A stretch of DNA of 64,000 nt, taken from JBBRHQ01 sp963738305. Its GTDB lineage: Bacteria > Actinomycetota > Thermoleophilia > Solirubrobacterales > 70-9. Position 1 is the first letter of the stretch. Each line of letters opens with the position of its first letter. Where the stretch lies: the NCBI GenBank assembly GCA_963738305.1, contig CAVTVU010000001.1, forward strand, positions 682,001 to 746,000. The letters are read 5' to 3'. A program made the position numbers and the translations under genes. The notes under the pieces are model-generated. The model was given only the letters and a program-made list of their open reading frames with translations. It made no database searches and had not been told where the DNA came from. Shown in pieces: positions 44,440 to 53,253 of the stretch.

Positions 44440-44823
44440 CTACTTCGGGGTCGGCGCCTTGCGCTTGCCGGCGACGCTCATCCGGCGCGGGCCCTTGCGT
44501 CCCCGCGCGTTGGTCTTGGTCCGCTGGCCCCGCACCGGAAGGCCGCGCCGGTGGCGTAGGCCGCGGTAGGAGCCGATCTCCATCAGCCGCTTGACGTTCT
44601 GCGAGCGCTCGCGGCGCAGGTCGCCCTCGACCTCCCGGGACTCGACCGCCCCGCGCAGCTTCACAACCTCGTCCTCGGTCAGGTCCTTGACCGGGGTGTT
44701 GGGATCGATCTTGGCCTCGGAGAGGATCTCGTTCGCGGTCGATCGGCCGATCCCGTAGACGTAGGTGAGCCCGATCTCGACCCGCTTGTTGACGGGGATG
44801 TTGACGCCGGCAATCCGAGCCAT
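44440..44823 (-). CDS. rpsM: 30S ribosomal protein S13
   Basis: 127 aa, intact. ARIAGVNIPVNKRVEIGLTYVYGIGRSTA opens the protein. The C-terminal tail RGLPVRGQRTKTNARGRKGP reaches the decoding region. It contacts the 50S subunit and P-site tRNA. It sits 7 bp after rpmJ. Confidence 0.97.
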   Translation of the reverse strand: MARIAGVNIPVNKRVEIGLTYVYGIGRSTANEILSEAKIDPNTPVKDLTEDEVVKLRGAVESREVEGDLRRERSQNVKRLMEIGSYRGLRHRRGLPVRGQRTKTNARGRKGPRRMSVAGKRKAPTPK

Positions 44824-44830
44824 CAGATGG

Positions 44831-44944
44831 CTAGCCCTGCCTCTGCTTGTGGCGCGGGTTCGGGCAGATCACCAGCACCGCGCCGCCGCGGCGGATCACC
44901 TTGCACTTCTCGCACATCGGTTTTACGGACGCTCGGACTTTCAT
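44831..44944 (-). CDS. rpmJ: 50S ribosomal protein L36
   Basis: 37 aa: MKVRASVKPMCEKCKVIRRGG, then VLVICPNPRHKQRQG, given here in two parts. The zinc ligands are two Cys (CEKC), one Cys and His, so this is the zinc form. infA, which normally precedes it, is absent from the 134-bp gap to map; that gap holds a hairpin instead. Confidence 0.96.
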   Translation of the reverse strand: MKVRASVKPMCEKCKVIRRGGAVLVICPNPRHKQRQG

Positions 44945-44976
44945 CGCCTCGGATTCGTATCGAAAAGGTAGGCCCG

Positions 44977-44998
44977 GCGGCTCCAGGAGATGAGCCGC
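44977..44998 (-). promoter_or_regulatory. Stem-loop between map and rpmJ
   Basis: GCGGCTC, 8-nt loop, GAGCCGC, in the gap where infA is usually found. It could be a processing site, attenuator or the end of the upstream transcript. The gap has no detectable coding sequence. Confidence 0.45.
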
Positions 44999-45078
44999 AG
45001 GCATGCTCAGACCGGCCCTCGGGCCGACCGAGGAGGATAGCAGGGCATCGCTGCTCGCCTGTGCCCCCGCGAGGACGA

Positions 45079-45834
45079 TCAGCCCTCATGCCAGGGCGTC
45101 AGGATGCGCGGCCCGTCGCCCGTAACCGCGACCGTGAACTCGAAGTGCGCGGCGAGCGAGCCGTCCTGGGAATAGACCGACCAGCCGTCGTCGTCGATCC
45201 GCACCAGCGGGCCGCCGGCGTTGACCATCGGCTCGATCGCGAACACCATCCCCTCCTCGAGCTGCGGGCCCCTGCCGGACTCGCCGAAGTTGGGGATCTG
45301 CGGGTCCTCGTGCATGTCGCGGCCGATCCCGTGGCCGACCAGAGTGCGGATCACCGAGAAGCCGTCCAGCTCCACCCGGCGCTGGACCGCCGCCGAGACG
45401 TCACCGAGGTGGTTGCCCGCGCGCATCTGCTCGGCCCCTTCCATCAGCGACGCCTTGGTGGTCTCCAGCAGGCGTCGCGCCTCTGGGGTGATCGAACCGA
45501 TCGGCACGGTGATTGCCGCGTCCGCCACCCACCCGTCCTTGACCACGCCGACGTCGACCGAGAGGATGTCGCCGCGCTTCAGCTCGGCCGGATTCGGGAT
45601 CCCGTGGACGACCATCGAGTTGGGCGAGGCGCAGATCGAGCCGGGAAAGCCGCGATAGCCCTTGAAGGCGGGCTCGGCGTCCTGGGATCGGATGAAGCGC
45701 TCGGCAGCCTCGTCGAGGTCGAGCGTGCTGATCCCGGGGCGGGCCTTGGAGGAGAGCATCCGTAGGCAGCGGACCAGGATCTCCCCGGCCGCGGCCATCT
45801 CCTCGACCTGCTCCGGTGTCTTGCGAATGATCAT
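45079..45834 (-). CDS. map: Methionine aminopeptidase, type I
   Basis: 251 aa from ATG 45834; GTG 45843 is an alternative. MIIRKTPEQVEEMAAAGEIL is the usual N-terminus. The metal ligands are in ILSVDVGVVKDGWVADAA (two Asp), GHGIGRDMHEDPQIPNF (His) and GMVFAIEPMVNAGG plus HFEFTVAVT (two Glu). It removes N-terminal Met from nascent proteins. 11 bp after adk, as in most spc operons. Confidence 0.96.
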   Translation of the reverse strand: MIIRKTPEQVEEMAAAGEILVRCLRMLSSKARPGISTLDLDEAAERFIRSQDAEPAFKGYRGFPGSICASPNSMVVHGIPNPAELKRGDILSVDVGVVKDGWVADAAITVPIGSITPEARRLLETTKASLMEGAEQMRAGNHLGDVSAAVQRRVELDGFSVIRTLVGHGIGRDMHEDPQIPNFGESGRGPQLEEGMVFAIEPMVNAGGPLVRIDDDGWSVYSQDGSLAAHFEFTVAVTGDGPRILTPWHEG

Positions 45835-45845
45835 CCGGTACACGC

Positions 45846-46520
45846 TCAGATGTCCTCTTCCAGCTTCATGGTCGAGAGCAGCGCCCGGATCCGGTCGCTG
45901 ACCTCCTCGGGGGCATGTGTGCCGTCGACCCGGCGCAAAAGGCCCTCATCGTCGTAGTAGGCGATCAGCGGCTCGGTCTGCTCGCGATAGGTGTCGAGGC
46001 GCTTGTGGATCACCTCGGGCGTGTCGTCGTCGCGAATCTCAAGCGGGCTGCCGTCGATGTCGCAGACCCCCTCCTTCTCCGGCGGGTCGAACTCGACGTG
46101 GAAGACGTGGCCGTTCTCGGAGCAGGTGCGCCGGCCGGAGAGGCGGCGCACCACCTCCTCGTCGGAGACCTCGATGAGCAGGGCGGCGGTCAGCTCGCGG
46201 CCGAGCCGCTCGATCTCGGCGTCCAGCGCCTCCGCCTGGGCGACGTTGCGAGGGAAGCCGTCGAGGATGAAGCCGTCGGCGGCCTCGTCGGAGCCCAGGG
46301 CCTCGACGATGATCCCGATCACGATCTCGTCCGGGGCGAGGTCGCCACGGTCCATGTACTCCTTCGCGGTGCGGCCGAGCTTGGTCTGCTCGCTGACCGC
46401 GGCGCGCAGGATGTTGCCGGTCGCGTAGTAGGGCAGGCGGTAGTCCTCCTTCAGGCGCTCCCCCTGGGTGCCCTTGCCCGAGCCGGGCGGGCCGAGGAGT
46501 ACGAGGTTCAGCTCAGACAT
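45846..46520 (-). CDS. adk: Adenylate kinase
   Basis: 224 aa, long form. The P-loop is LGPPGSGKGTQGERL; LPYYATGNILRAA binds AMP; DGFPRNVAQAEALD is the family signature. The lid has only part of a zinc site (C in RRTCSENG and C in GVCDIDG). It balances AMP, ADP and ATP. It is preceded by secY with a 15-bp gap. Confidence 0.97.
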   Translation of the reverse strand: MSELNLVLLGPPGSGKGTQGERLKEDYRLPYYATGNILRAAVSEQTKLGRTAKEYMDRGDLAPDEIVIGIIVEALGSDEAADGFILDGFPRNVAQAEALDAEIERLGRELTAALLIEVSDEEVVRRLSGRRTCSENGHVFHVEFDPPEKEGVCDIDGSPLEIRDDDTPEVIHKRLDTYREQTEPLIAYYDDEGLLRRVDGTHAPEEVSDRIRALLSTMKLEEDI

Positions 46521-46535
46521 CCGCCGCCGCGCGGC

Positions 46536-47807
46536 CTACTTCAGGAAGCCTTCGTAGTTGCGCATCATCAGCTGCGCCTCGAGCTGCTTGACGGTGTCCA
46601 GGGCGACCCCGATGACGATCAGGATCGACGTCCCGCCGAAGAAGAAGTTGGCCGAGGTCTGGCTGATCAGGATGGTCGGCAGCGCGGCGACCGCGCCCAG
46701 GTACAGCGCCCCGGGAAAGGTGAGCCGGGAGAGGATGCGGTCGAGATACTCGGCGGTCGGCCGGCCGGGTCTCACCCCGGGGATGAACCCGCCGTATTTC
46801 TTCAGGTTGTCGGCCTGGTCCACGGGATTGAAGGTAACCGCCGTGTAGAAGTAGGTGAAGATGATGATGAAGAAGACCTCGCCGATCACGTAGGCCCAGC
46901 TGTTCGGCGAGAAGAAGGCGGCGAAGTCGAGCGCGGCCGGCGTGTTGAGGAGCTGCCCGATGGTCGGCGGGAAGGCCATGATCGACGCGGCGAAGATGAC
47001 CGGGATCACCCCGGCCATGTTGACCCGCAGCGGCAGGTAGGTGGACCCGCCGGAGGTCATCTTGCGCCCCACCACACGCTTGGCGTACTGGACCGGGATC
47101 CGCCGCTGGCCCTCCTGGACGAAGACGATGGCGACAATCACCGCGAGGGCGATGAACGGCATCATCACCACGAAGACCTGGTCGGGGTTGCTCCACCACT
47201 GGGCGATCCCGTTGGGTATCCGCGACGCGATCGAGGCGAAGATCATCAGCGAGATCCCGTTGCCGATGCCGCGCTGGGTGATCAGCTCACCCAACCACAT
47301 CAGCAGGGTCGTGCCGGCCGTGAGGCAGATGACGATCAGGAAGGTGCTCGTGAAGGTGAGCTGGCCAACCACGCTGGTGCCCGCCTGGTTGCCGAAGGAG
47401 CGGAAGAGGAAGACGTAGCCGAGCGACTGCGCGAAGGCCAGCCCGACGGTCAGATAGCGGGTGTACTGGGTGATCTTCTGCTGGCCGACCTCGCCCTCCT
47501 TCTGCAGCTTCTCCAGCGAAGGGACGACGACCGTCAGCAGCTGCAGGATGATCGAGGCGGTGATGTAGGGCATGATCCCCAGCGCGAACAGCGAGAGGCG
47601 CGAGAGGCTCCCGCCCGAGAAGAGGTTGAGGAAGCCGAGGATGTTGGAGCCGGCGAAGTTGTTCTGGATCTCCTTGACGGCGTTGACGTCGACGCCGGGC
47701 GAGGGGATGTAGGCGCCGAGCCGGTAGAGCGCGAGCATCGCCGCCGTGAAGGCGATCTTCTTGCGGATGTCGGCAACGCTGAACGCGTTGAGGATGGTCC
47801 TGAGCAC
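46536..47807 (-). CDS. secY: Protein translocase subunit SecY
   Basis: 423 aa with ten transmembrane helices. Plug and signature regions are visible: YRLGAYIPSPGVD, then GIMPYITASIILQLL, later TYLPLRVNMAGVIPVIFAASI and the cytoplasmic loop NLKKYGGFIPGVRPGRPT. It forms the channel for Sec-dependent export, used here by the many secreted proteins of the window. GTG start at 47807 overlaps the rplO stop. Confidence 0.97.
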   Translation of the reverse strand: MLRTILNAFSVADIRKKIAFTAAMLALYRLGAYIPSPGVDVNAVKEIQNNFAGSNILGFLNLFSGGSLSRLSLFALGIMPYITASIILQLLTVVVPSLEKLQKEGEVGQQKITQYTRYLTVGLAFAQSLGYVFLFRSFGNQAGTSVVGQLTFTSTFLIVICLTAGTTLLMWLGELITQRGIGNGISLMIFASIASRIPNGIAQWWSNPDQVFVVMMPFIALAVIVAIVFVQEGQRRIPVQYAKRVVGRKMTSGGSTYLPLRVNMAGVIPVIFAASIMAFPPTIGQLLNTPAALDFAAFFSPNSWAYVIGEVFFIIIFTYFYTAVTFNPVDQADNLKKYGGFIPGVRPGRPTAEYLDRILSRLTFPGALYLGAVAALPTILISQTSANFFFGGTSILIVIGVALDTVKQLEAQLMMRNYEGFLK

Positions 47808-48381
47808 TAGCCCGCCGCCTCCTCTGAATCACCGCCCGGCACGTCCTCCGCTTCGCGTCCGGTCGTGCCGGGGTTACCGGCAGGCTGGGGTTCAAGAGCT
47901 CGCAGGTGCCGCCCGCTGCCTCGATCTTCTCCCGGGCGGCGGCGCTGAAGCCATGGGCGCGCACGGTCAGCTTCTTCGAGAGCTCGCCGCGGGCCAGGAC
48001 CTTGACCGGGTCCGAGCGCTTCGCCAGGCCCTTCTCGCGGAGCGTCTCCGGGGTCACCTCGGCGCCGGCGTCGAAGCGCTGCTCGAGGTCGGCGAGGTTG
48101 ACCGGCTGGGTGCGGCTTCGGAACTTCTCGAACGGCATCGACTTCTTCATCTGCGGGCCGCGCAGCTTGCGCATCCGCATGTGGATCGGGTTCTGGCCGC
48201 CCTCGTAGGCGACCTTGCGCTTCGAGCCCGAGCGGGCGCCGGCGCCCTTGTGGCCGCGACCGGACTGCTTGCCGGTGCCCGAGCCCTCGCCGCGGCCGAC
48301 CCGCTTGCGCGGGCGGCGTGAGCCCGGCTTCGGCTTGATGTTGTGCAGCCCGATCTCCTCGGAGCGCGGCGTCTCTGCCAT
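47807..48381 (-). CDS. rplO: 50S ribosomal protein L15 (one frameshift near the C-terminus)
   Basis: About 191 aa, longer than the usual 145-150. IGLHNIKPKPGSRRPRKRVGRGEGSGTGKQSGRGHKG opens it (residues 10-46). SRTQPVNLADLEQRFDAGAEV and ARGELSKKLTVRAHGFS follow. A shift near 47885 leads to an acidic tail ending DVPGGDSEEAAG. The tail length is provisional because of the shift. Confidence 0.93.
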
Positions 48382-48563
48382 CAGGAGCCCTCTCCGGTCT
48401 CGACCAGGTGCTCGACGACACGAAGCTGGCCCCGCAGCTGGGGCGTGTCTGGGCGCTCGACCCGGGAGCCGGGCCTGCGAAGCCCCAGGGCGCGCAGCGT
48501 CGCCCGCTGGTTCGGCTTGGTCCCGGCCGAGGACCGGACCTGGGTGATCGTCACGGTGCTCAC
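48381..48563 (-). CDS. rpmD: 50S ribosomal protein L30
   Basis: 60 aa: TVTITQVRSSAGTKPNQRATL, then LGLRRPGSRVERPDTPQLRGQL. Complete, between rpsE and rplO, overlapping both by a few bases. Confidence 0.95.
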   Translation of the reverse strand: MSTVTITQVRSSAGTKPNQRATLRALGLRRPGSRVERPDTPQLRGQLRVVEHLVETGEGS

Positions 48564-49249
48564 GAGCCCTCGCCCTCCTGTCCGGCGGAGCTCTCCCCGG
48601 CTGCGGGCTCGGCGGCGACGGCGGCGACCGGCTCCGGAGCCGCTTCGGCCGCGTCGGCTGCCTCGTCCTCGGCGCTGCCCGGCGCCTCGCCCTCGCGGAT
48701 CGCGCGCTCGGCCTTCTCGGCGTCGAGGCCGAGCACCTGGCCGACCCTTAGCCCCCGAAGCTCGGCGACCTCCTCGGGACGGCGCAGGCGGATCAGGCCG
48801 TCCATCGTCGCCTTGACCAGGTTGATCGGGTTCTGCGTGCCGATGCTCTTGGTCAGCACGTCGCGAACCCCGCCCAGCTCGAGCACCGCCCGGACCCCGC
48901 CGCCGGCGATCACGCCGGTACCGGGGCTTGCTGGGCGCAGGACGACGTGCCCGGCGCCGAAACGACCGATGATCTTGTGGGTGATCGTCTGCCCGTACTT
49001 GGGGACGCGGATCAGGTTCTTGCGGGCGTCCTCGACCGCCTTTTGGATCGCCAGCGGCACCTCACGGGCCTTTCCGTAGCCGATCCCGACCACCGACTCC
49101 TCGTCGCCGACAGCGACCAGCGCGGTGAACGAGAACCGGCGCCCGCCCTTTACCACCTTGGCGACGCGGTTGATCTCGATCACCCGCTCGTGCAGGTCGA
49201 GGCCCTTGGGGCTGACCATCTCGATCTTTCCTGTGCTCATTCCCTTCAT
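48560..49249 (-). CDS. rpsE: 30S ribosomal protein S5 with acidic C-terminal extension
   Basis: 229 aa versus about 165 in E. coli. LHERVIEINRVAKVVKGGRRFSF and IGYGKAREVPLAIQKAVEDARKN are the RNA-binding parts. VIAGGGVRAVLELGGVRDVL is the ribosomal fold. From residue 190 the chain is Ala/Glu-rich (GSAEDEAADAAEAAPEP). S5 helps decoding accuracy. ATG 49249 or ATG 49240 may be used. Confidence 0.95.
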   Translation of the reverse strand: MKGMSTGKIEMVSPKGLDLHERVIEINRVAKVVKGGRRFSFTALVAVGDEESVVGIGYGKAREVPLAIQKAVEDARKNLIRVPKYGQTITHKIIGRFGAGHVVLRPASPGTGVIAGGGVRAVLELGGVRDVLTKSIGTQNPINLVKATMDGLIRLRRPEEVAELRGLRVGQVLGLDAEKAERAIREGEAPGSAEDEAADAAEAAPEPVAAVAAEPAAGESSAGQEGEGS

Positions 49250-49295
49250 GGCAAGCGGCTCACGGTAGCGGAAGCGACGATCGCGACGCGCCGCA

Positions 49296-49651
49296 TCACA
49301 GCCTCAGTCCCCCCTCTCGGGCGCCCTCGGCGAGCGCCTTGACGTGGCCGTGGTACCGATAGCCGCTGCGGTCGAAGACGCAGGTATCGACTCCGGCCTG
49401 CTTCGCCCGCTCGGCCAGGAGCTCCCCGGCGCGCTTGGCCTGCTCGGCCGCGCTTCAGCTTGCGCAGCGCGGGCTCGGTCCAGTTGACAGCGGCAAGGGT
49501 GCGGCCCGGCGCGATCGTCGATCAGCTGGGCGAAGACGCCGCGGTTGGAGCGATACACGGAGATCCGCGGGCGCTCTGCGGTGCCGGACACCTTGGCCCG
49601 AACGCGGCGGCGGCGGCGCAGCCGCCTCTGCTGCTTGGTGAGGACGGTCAT
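49296..49651 (-). CDS. rplR: 50S ribosomal protein L18 (two frameshifts)
   Basis: About 119 aa. MTVLTKQQRRLRRRRRVRAKVSG, residues 1-23, then RPRISVYRSNRGVFAQLIDD. After shifts near 49508 and 49455 the end reads AGELLAERAKQAGVDTCVFDRSGYRYHGHVKAL, then GAREGGLRL. L18 binds 5S rRNA. Frames broken but fully recoverable. Confidence 0.93.
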
Positions 49652-50181
49652 GCCCGCTTCCCCACCTTGCGGGCCACGTGCTCCCCGCTGTAGCGGATCC
49701 CCTTGCCCTTGTAGGGCTCCGGCGGGCGCCGCTTGCGGATGTCGGCGGCGACCTGGCCGACCAGCTGCTTGTCGATCCCGCGGACGATGATCTCGGTCGG
49801 CTGCGGCACCTCGAACTCGACCCCCTCGGGGGCCTCGACCGCAACCGGGTGCGAGTAGCCGAGGGCCAGCTCGAGGTTGCGGCCCTTGAGCTGCGCGCGG
49901 TAGCCGACTCCCTGGATCTCCAGTCGCTTCTCGAAGCCGTCGGTGACGCCCTCGACCATGTTCGCGATCAGGCTGCGTGTGAGGCCGTGCAGCGCTCGGT
50001 GCTCGCCGCGATCGGTGGGCCGCGCAACGGTCAGGGTGCCGTCGTCCTGTTCCACGGTCATCTCCGGGGATACCGTCTGGGCGAGCTCGCCCTTCGGCCC
50101 CTTGACCGCCACCCGCCCGGGGGCAAGCTCGACGTCGACGCCGTCGGGAACCGCGATCGGCTTTCGTCCGATTCGACTCAT
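49648..50181 (-). CDS. rplF: 50S ribosomal protein L6
   Basis: 177 aa, intact. SRIGRKPIAVPDGVDVELAPG opens it; the C-terminal signature PEPYKGKGIRYSGEHVARKVGK is complete. L6 lies near the factor-binding site. Overlaps rplR by four bases. Confidence 0.97.
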   Translation of the reverse strand: MSRIGRKPIAVPDGVDVELAPGRVAVKGPKGELAQTVSPEMTVEQDDGTLTVARPTDRGEHRALHGLTRSLIANMVEGVTDGFEKRLEIQGVGYRAQLKGRNLELALGYSHPVAVEAPEGVEFEVPQPTEIIVRGIDKQLVGQVAADIRKRRPPEPYKGKGIRYSGEHVARKVGKRA

Positions 50182-50188
50182 CGGTCTC

Positions 50189-50585
50189 TCACCAGACGTA
50201 GGCGACGACCTCGCCGCCCACGCCTCTTGGCCTTCGCCTCGTGGCCGGTCATCACACCGCTCGAGGTGCTGACGATCGCGGTGCCGGTGCCGCCGTAGAC
50301 GCGGGGCACCTTCTTCGAGTCGACGTAGCGCCTGCGGCCCGGGCGCGAGACGCGCTCCAGCCCGGTGATCACCGGCTCGTGGTCGTCCGTGTACTTGAGG
50401 CGCACCGTGATCACGTCGCCGACCCGGGCCGGCTCGGAGCGGAAGTCATTGATGTAGCCCTGCTCCTTGAGGATCCGCGACATCTCCAGCTTCAGGCGAG
50501 AGGCGGGGATCTCCACCTCGTCCTGCCCGGCGCTCATCGCGTTGCGGATCCGGGTCAGGTAGTCGGCTATCGGGTCGGTCAGCAT
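50189..50585 (-). CDS. rpsH: 30S ribosomal protein S8 (one frameshift)
   Basis: About 132 aa from ATG 50585, 6 bp after the rpsN stop. LTDPIADYLTRIRNAMSAG and the C-terminal signature GTGTAIVSTSSGVMTGHEA are clear. A one-base shift near 50215 leads to the last residues GGEVVAYVW. S8 binds 16S helix 21 and represses the spc operon in E. coli. Confidence 0.95.
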
Positions 50586-50590
50586 CGTCT

Positions 50591-50776
50591 TCACCAGCTG
50601 GACTTGGTCATTCCGGGGATGTAGCCCTCGTGCGCGGCCTCACGCAGGCAGATCCGGCAAAGGCCGAACTTGCGGTAGTAGGCGCGCGGGCGGCCGCAGC
50701 GGCGACACCGATGGTAGCCGCGGGACTTGTACTTCGGCTTGCGCTGCTGACGTGCTTTCTGGGAAGTCTTGGCCAT
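50591..50776 (-). CDS. rpsN: 30S ribosomal protein S14, zinc type
   Basis: 61 aa, the short four-Cys form: HRCRRCGRPRAYYRKFGLCRICLRE, residues 22-46. Start overlaps the rplE stop by one base, so translation is coupled to L5. Confidence 0.97.
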   Translation of the reverse strand: MAKTSQKARQQRKPKYKSRGYHRCRRCGRPRAYYRKFGLCRICLREAAHEGYIPGMTKSSW

Positions 50777-51600
50777 CAGGACTGATCCTCTTTCTCGTTC
50801 GCTTCCGCGTCCGCCGCGGGCGGGCTTTCGCCACTTCCTTCGACGCTCTCTTCGCCTTCCTCGTCTTCCTCCGGCCTCTCCGGCTTGGCGTAGGCCTCGG
50901 GGTTCTCCTCCTTGAGCTGCTCGAGCGCTGCCTGCTCGGCCTCGGCCCTCAGCCGGGCCTCCTCCTTACGGCGCTCCTCCTCGGCCTCGGCCTCGCGATC
51001 GACCGAGCCGGGCCGGCCCTCCTGGGCGAAGGGCATGCCGAGCGCCAGCAGCAGCTCGAAGGCCTCCTCGTCGGTGGCGGCGCTGGTGGTGATGGTGATG
51101 TCGAGCCCGCGCACCTCGTCGATCGAGTCGTAGTCGATCTCGGGGAAGATCAGCTGCTCACGGATCCCCATCGAGTAGTTGCCGCGGCCGTCGAAGGAGC
51201 GCGGGTTGAGGCCGCGGAAGTCGCGGATCCGCGGTACGGCGATCGAGCACAGCCGGTCGAGGAACTCCCACATCCGCGCCCGGCGAAGGGTGACCGAGAG
51301 GCCCACCGGCATCCCCTCGCGAACCTTGAACGAGGCGATCGACTTGCGCGCCCGCCGGACGTTCGGCTGCTGCCCGGCAATGGTCGCCAGCTGCTCGGTC
51401 GCAGCGTCGAAGACCTTGGAGTCCTGCTTGCCCTCGCCGAGGCCCATGTTGAGGGTGATCTTCTCCAGCCGTGGGGCCTGCATCGGCGTCGAGTAGCCGA
51501 ACTTCTCGATCAGCGCCGGCCGCACCTCCTCGCGGTAGCGCTCGCGCAACCGGGGCGGCGGGGCCGCCTGCTGAGGCTGGGGTGTGGTAGTCGCCTCCAT
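50776..51600 (-). CDS. rplE: 50S ribosomal protein L5 with long acidic tail
   Basis: 274 aa versus about 180 normally. Core: RYREEVRPALIEKFGYSTPMQ, LEKITLNMGLGEGKQD and FRGLNPRSFDGRGNYSMGI. From about residue 200 comes a charged coiled-coil-like stretch (EAEEERRKEEARLRAEAEQ) and a Glu/Asp tail ending EANEKEDQS. L5 binds 5S rRNA and contacts S13. rpsN starts at the very stop, which shows the tail is translated. Confidence 0.95.
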   Translation of the reverse strand: MEATTTPQPQQAAPPPRLRERYREEVRPALIEKFGYSTPMQAPRLEKITLNMGLGEGKQDSKVFDAATEQLATIAGQQPNVRRARKSIASFKVREGMPVGLSVTLRRARMWEFLDRLCSIAVPRIRDFRGLNPRSFDGRGNYSMGIREQLIFPEIDYDSIDEVRGLDITITTSAATDEEAFELLLALGMPFAQEGRPGSVDREAEAEEERRKEEARLRAEAEQAALEQLKEENPEAYAKPERPEEDEEGEESVEGSGESPPAADAEANEKEDQS

Positions 51601-51603
51601 CGC

Positions 51604-51945
51604 CTAGTCGATCGCGCTCCCGCTGCGCTTCGCGTATCGCTCGCGCTCCCCGGCGTCGTTCTTTCGCATGCCGACTCGGGTCGGCTTGTTGTCCTTGGGG
51701 TCGAGCAGCATTACGTTGGAGACGTGGATCGGCCCTTCCTTCTCGACGATCCCGCCGACCTCGCCCCCTTTCTGGGTGTCCTTGACCGAGCGCGGCCGCT
51801 GGTGGCGCTTGATCATGTTGAGGTGCTCGATGTAAACCTTCTGGCGCTTCGGATCGGTGCGCACGACCCGCCCGGTCTTGCCCGCGTCCTTGCCGCCGAT
51901 CACGATCACCTGGTCATCGGTCCGGATCCGCATCGACTTGGCCAT
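51604..51945 (-). CDS. rplX: 50S ribosomal protein L24
   Basis: 113 aa. The KOW motif is DDQVIVIGGKDAGKTGRVVRTD; then VYIEHLNMIKRHQRP and GGIVEKEGPIHVSNVMLLDP. An early assembly protein. One base from rplN and 3 bp from rplE. Confidence 0.97.
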   Translation of the reverse strand: MAKSMRIRTDDQVIVIGGKDAGKTGRVVRTDPKRQKVYIEHLNMIKRHQRPRSVKDTQKGGEVGGIVEKEGPIHVSNVMLLDPKDNKPTRVGMRKNDAGERERYAKRSGSAID

Positions 51946-51946
51946 C

Positions 51947-52315
51947 TCAGAGCACCTCCGGCGCCAGCGAAACGATCTTCATGAAATTACGATCGCGCAA
52001 CTCCCTGGCCACCGGGCCGAAGATGCGGGTGCCGCGGGGGTTGTTCTGCGGGTCGATCAGGACGGCGGCGTTCTCGTCGAAGGCGATGTAGGTGCCGTCG
52101 GAGCGCCCGAACTGCTTGCGGGTGCGGACGATCACGGCCTGCACCACCTCGCCCTTGCGGACGCCGCCCTGAGGGCTCGCCTGCTTGACGGTCGCGGTGA
52201 TCACGTCGCCCACCCCGGCGTAACGGCGGTGCGAGCCGCCCTTGACCCGGATGCAGAGGATCTCCCGGGCTCCCGAGTTGTCGGCGACGCGGAGCTTTGT
52301 TTCCTGCTGGATCAC
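51947..52315 (-). CDS. rplN: 50S ribosomal protein L14
   Basis: 122 aa. MIQQETKLRVADNSGAREIL opens it, then GDVITATVKQASPQGGVRKG and the end GPVARELRDRNFMKIVSLAPEVL, residues 100-122. It forms an intersubunit bridge. Intact. Confidence 0.97.
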   Translation of the reverse strand: MIQQETKLRVADNSGAREILCIRVKGGSHRRYAGVGDVITATVKQASPQGGVRKGEVVQAVIVRTRKQFGRSDGTYIAFDENAAVLIDPQNNPRGTRIFGPVARELRDRNFMKIVSLAPEVL

Positions 52316-52316
52316 G

Positions 52317-53036
52317 CTAGCGGGCCTTCTCGACCACCTCGACGAGGCGCCAGCGCTTGGTCCTCGACAGCGGTCGCGTCTCGATCACCCGGACGATGTC
52401 GCCCTCCCCGGCCTCGTTGCGCTCATCGTGGGCGTGCAGGGTCCGCGAGCGGCGCACGACCTTCTCGTAGGTGGGGTGGCGGCGGGCGATGTCGATCCGC
52501 ACGGTGATCGTCTTGTCCGCCCGGTCGGAGACGACGACGCCCTGCCGCGTCTTTGCCGGGTTGGGCTTGCGCTCGGCCGGCGGGGTGCCGGTGCCCGTCT
52601 CGCCGCCCTTGACGCGCTGCGCCTCACGGTAACGGCGACGGGCAACCCCGGCGCGGCGCCTGGCATCGGCCCGCTCGCCGGCCCGGTCCTCAGCACTCCG
52701 CTCGGGCTTGGCCTCGAAGGGCCGCCGCGACCGCTCGAGCCTGCGCCGCTCCTTCCAGGGAAGATCGGAATCACTGCCCGCCGCCTCCTCCGCCTCGCGT
52801 CCTGGGATGGCGGGGTCGCTAGCAGGCTCGGGCTCATGTGCTTCGGCGCCGTCGGAGGACTCTGACGGATCTTCCGCGGGTGGCGCCGAGGTGGGCTCCT
52901 CGCCCGCAGCCTGCGAGGACGAGGTGTCCTCCTCGGCGACAGGACCCGCGGCCGAGGCGTCTGAACCCTCGCCCGAGGCGTTCGCGCCCTCGTCCGCAGC
53001 GCCGGTTGTCTCGTCTGTCGTCTCGTCGTCAGCCAT
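52317..53036 (-). CDS. rpsQ: 30S ribosomal protein S17 with about 160-residue N-terminal extension
   Basis: 239 aa versus about 85. Residues 1-90 are acidic and low in complexity (Asp, Glu, Ser, Ala). Residues 91-162 are basic (KERRRLERSRRPFEAK, ARRRAGVARRRYREAQ). The S17 core starts at 163: TRQGVVVSDRADKTITVRID, then HAHDERNEAGEGDIVRVIETRPLSRTKRW, residues 201-229. ATG 53036 follows the rpmC stop by one base, supporting the long start. An internal start would be needed to give a normal S17. Confidence 0.9.
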   Translation of the reverse strand: MADDETTDETTGAADEGANASGEGSDASAAGPVAEEDTSSSQAAGEEPTSAPPAEDPSESSDGAEAHEPEPASDPAIPGREAEEAAGSDSDLPWKERRRLERSRRPFEAKPERSAEDRAGERADARRRAGVARRRYREAQRVKGGETGTGTPPAERKPNPAKTRQGVVVSDRADKTITVRIDIARRHPTYEKVVRRSRTLHAHDERNEAGEGDIVRVIETRPLSRTKRWRLVEVVEKAR

Positions 53037-53037
53037 T

Positions 53038-53253
53038 TCAGCCCCTCAGCTCCTTCTGCACGTCTATTCCCCGCTCCCGGGCGATCGTCAGCAGCCGGGC
53101 GACTTCGCGCCGGGCGGCGCTGATCCGCGCCGTGTTCTCCAGCTCGCCGGTGGCGTGGCGGAAGCGCAGGTTGAACGCGTCCTGCTGCGCATCGTGGAGC
53201 TTCGCGACAAGCTCGTCGTCCTTGAGATTGTGCGCCTCGGAGGCCTTCATCAC
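53038..53253 (-). CDS. rpmC: 50S ribosomal protein L29
   Basis: 71 aa. MKASEAHNLKDDELVAKLHDA, then AFNLRFRHATGELENTARI and REVARLLTIARERG. Two-helix protein at the tunnel exit. The second ATG (53250) is the more usual start; it overlaps the rplP stop. Confidence 0.96.
   Translation of the reverse strand: MMKASEAHNLKDDELVAKLHDAQQDAFNLRFRHATGELENTARISAARREVARLLTIARERGIDVQKELRG

Noticed and set aside
45915..47810. A 631-codon rightward frame antisense to adk and secY
   Set aside because: It crosses two well-conserved genes and shows only charged low-complexity sequence.
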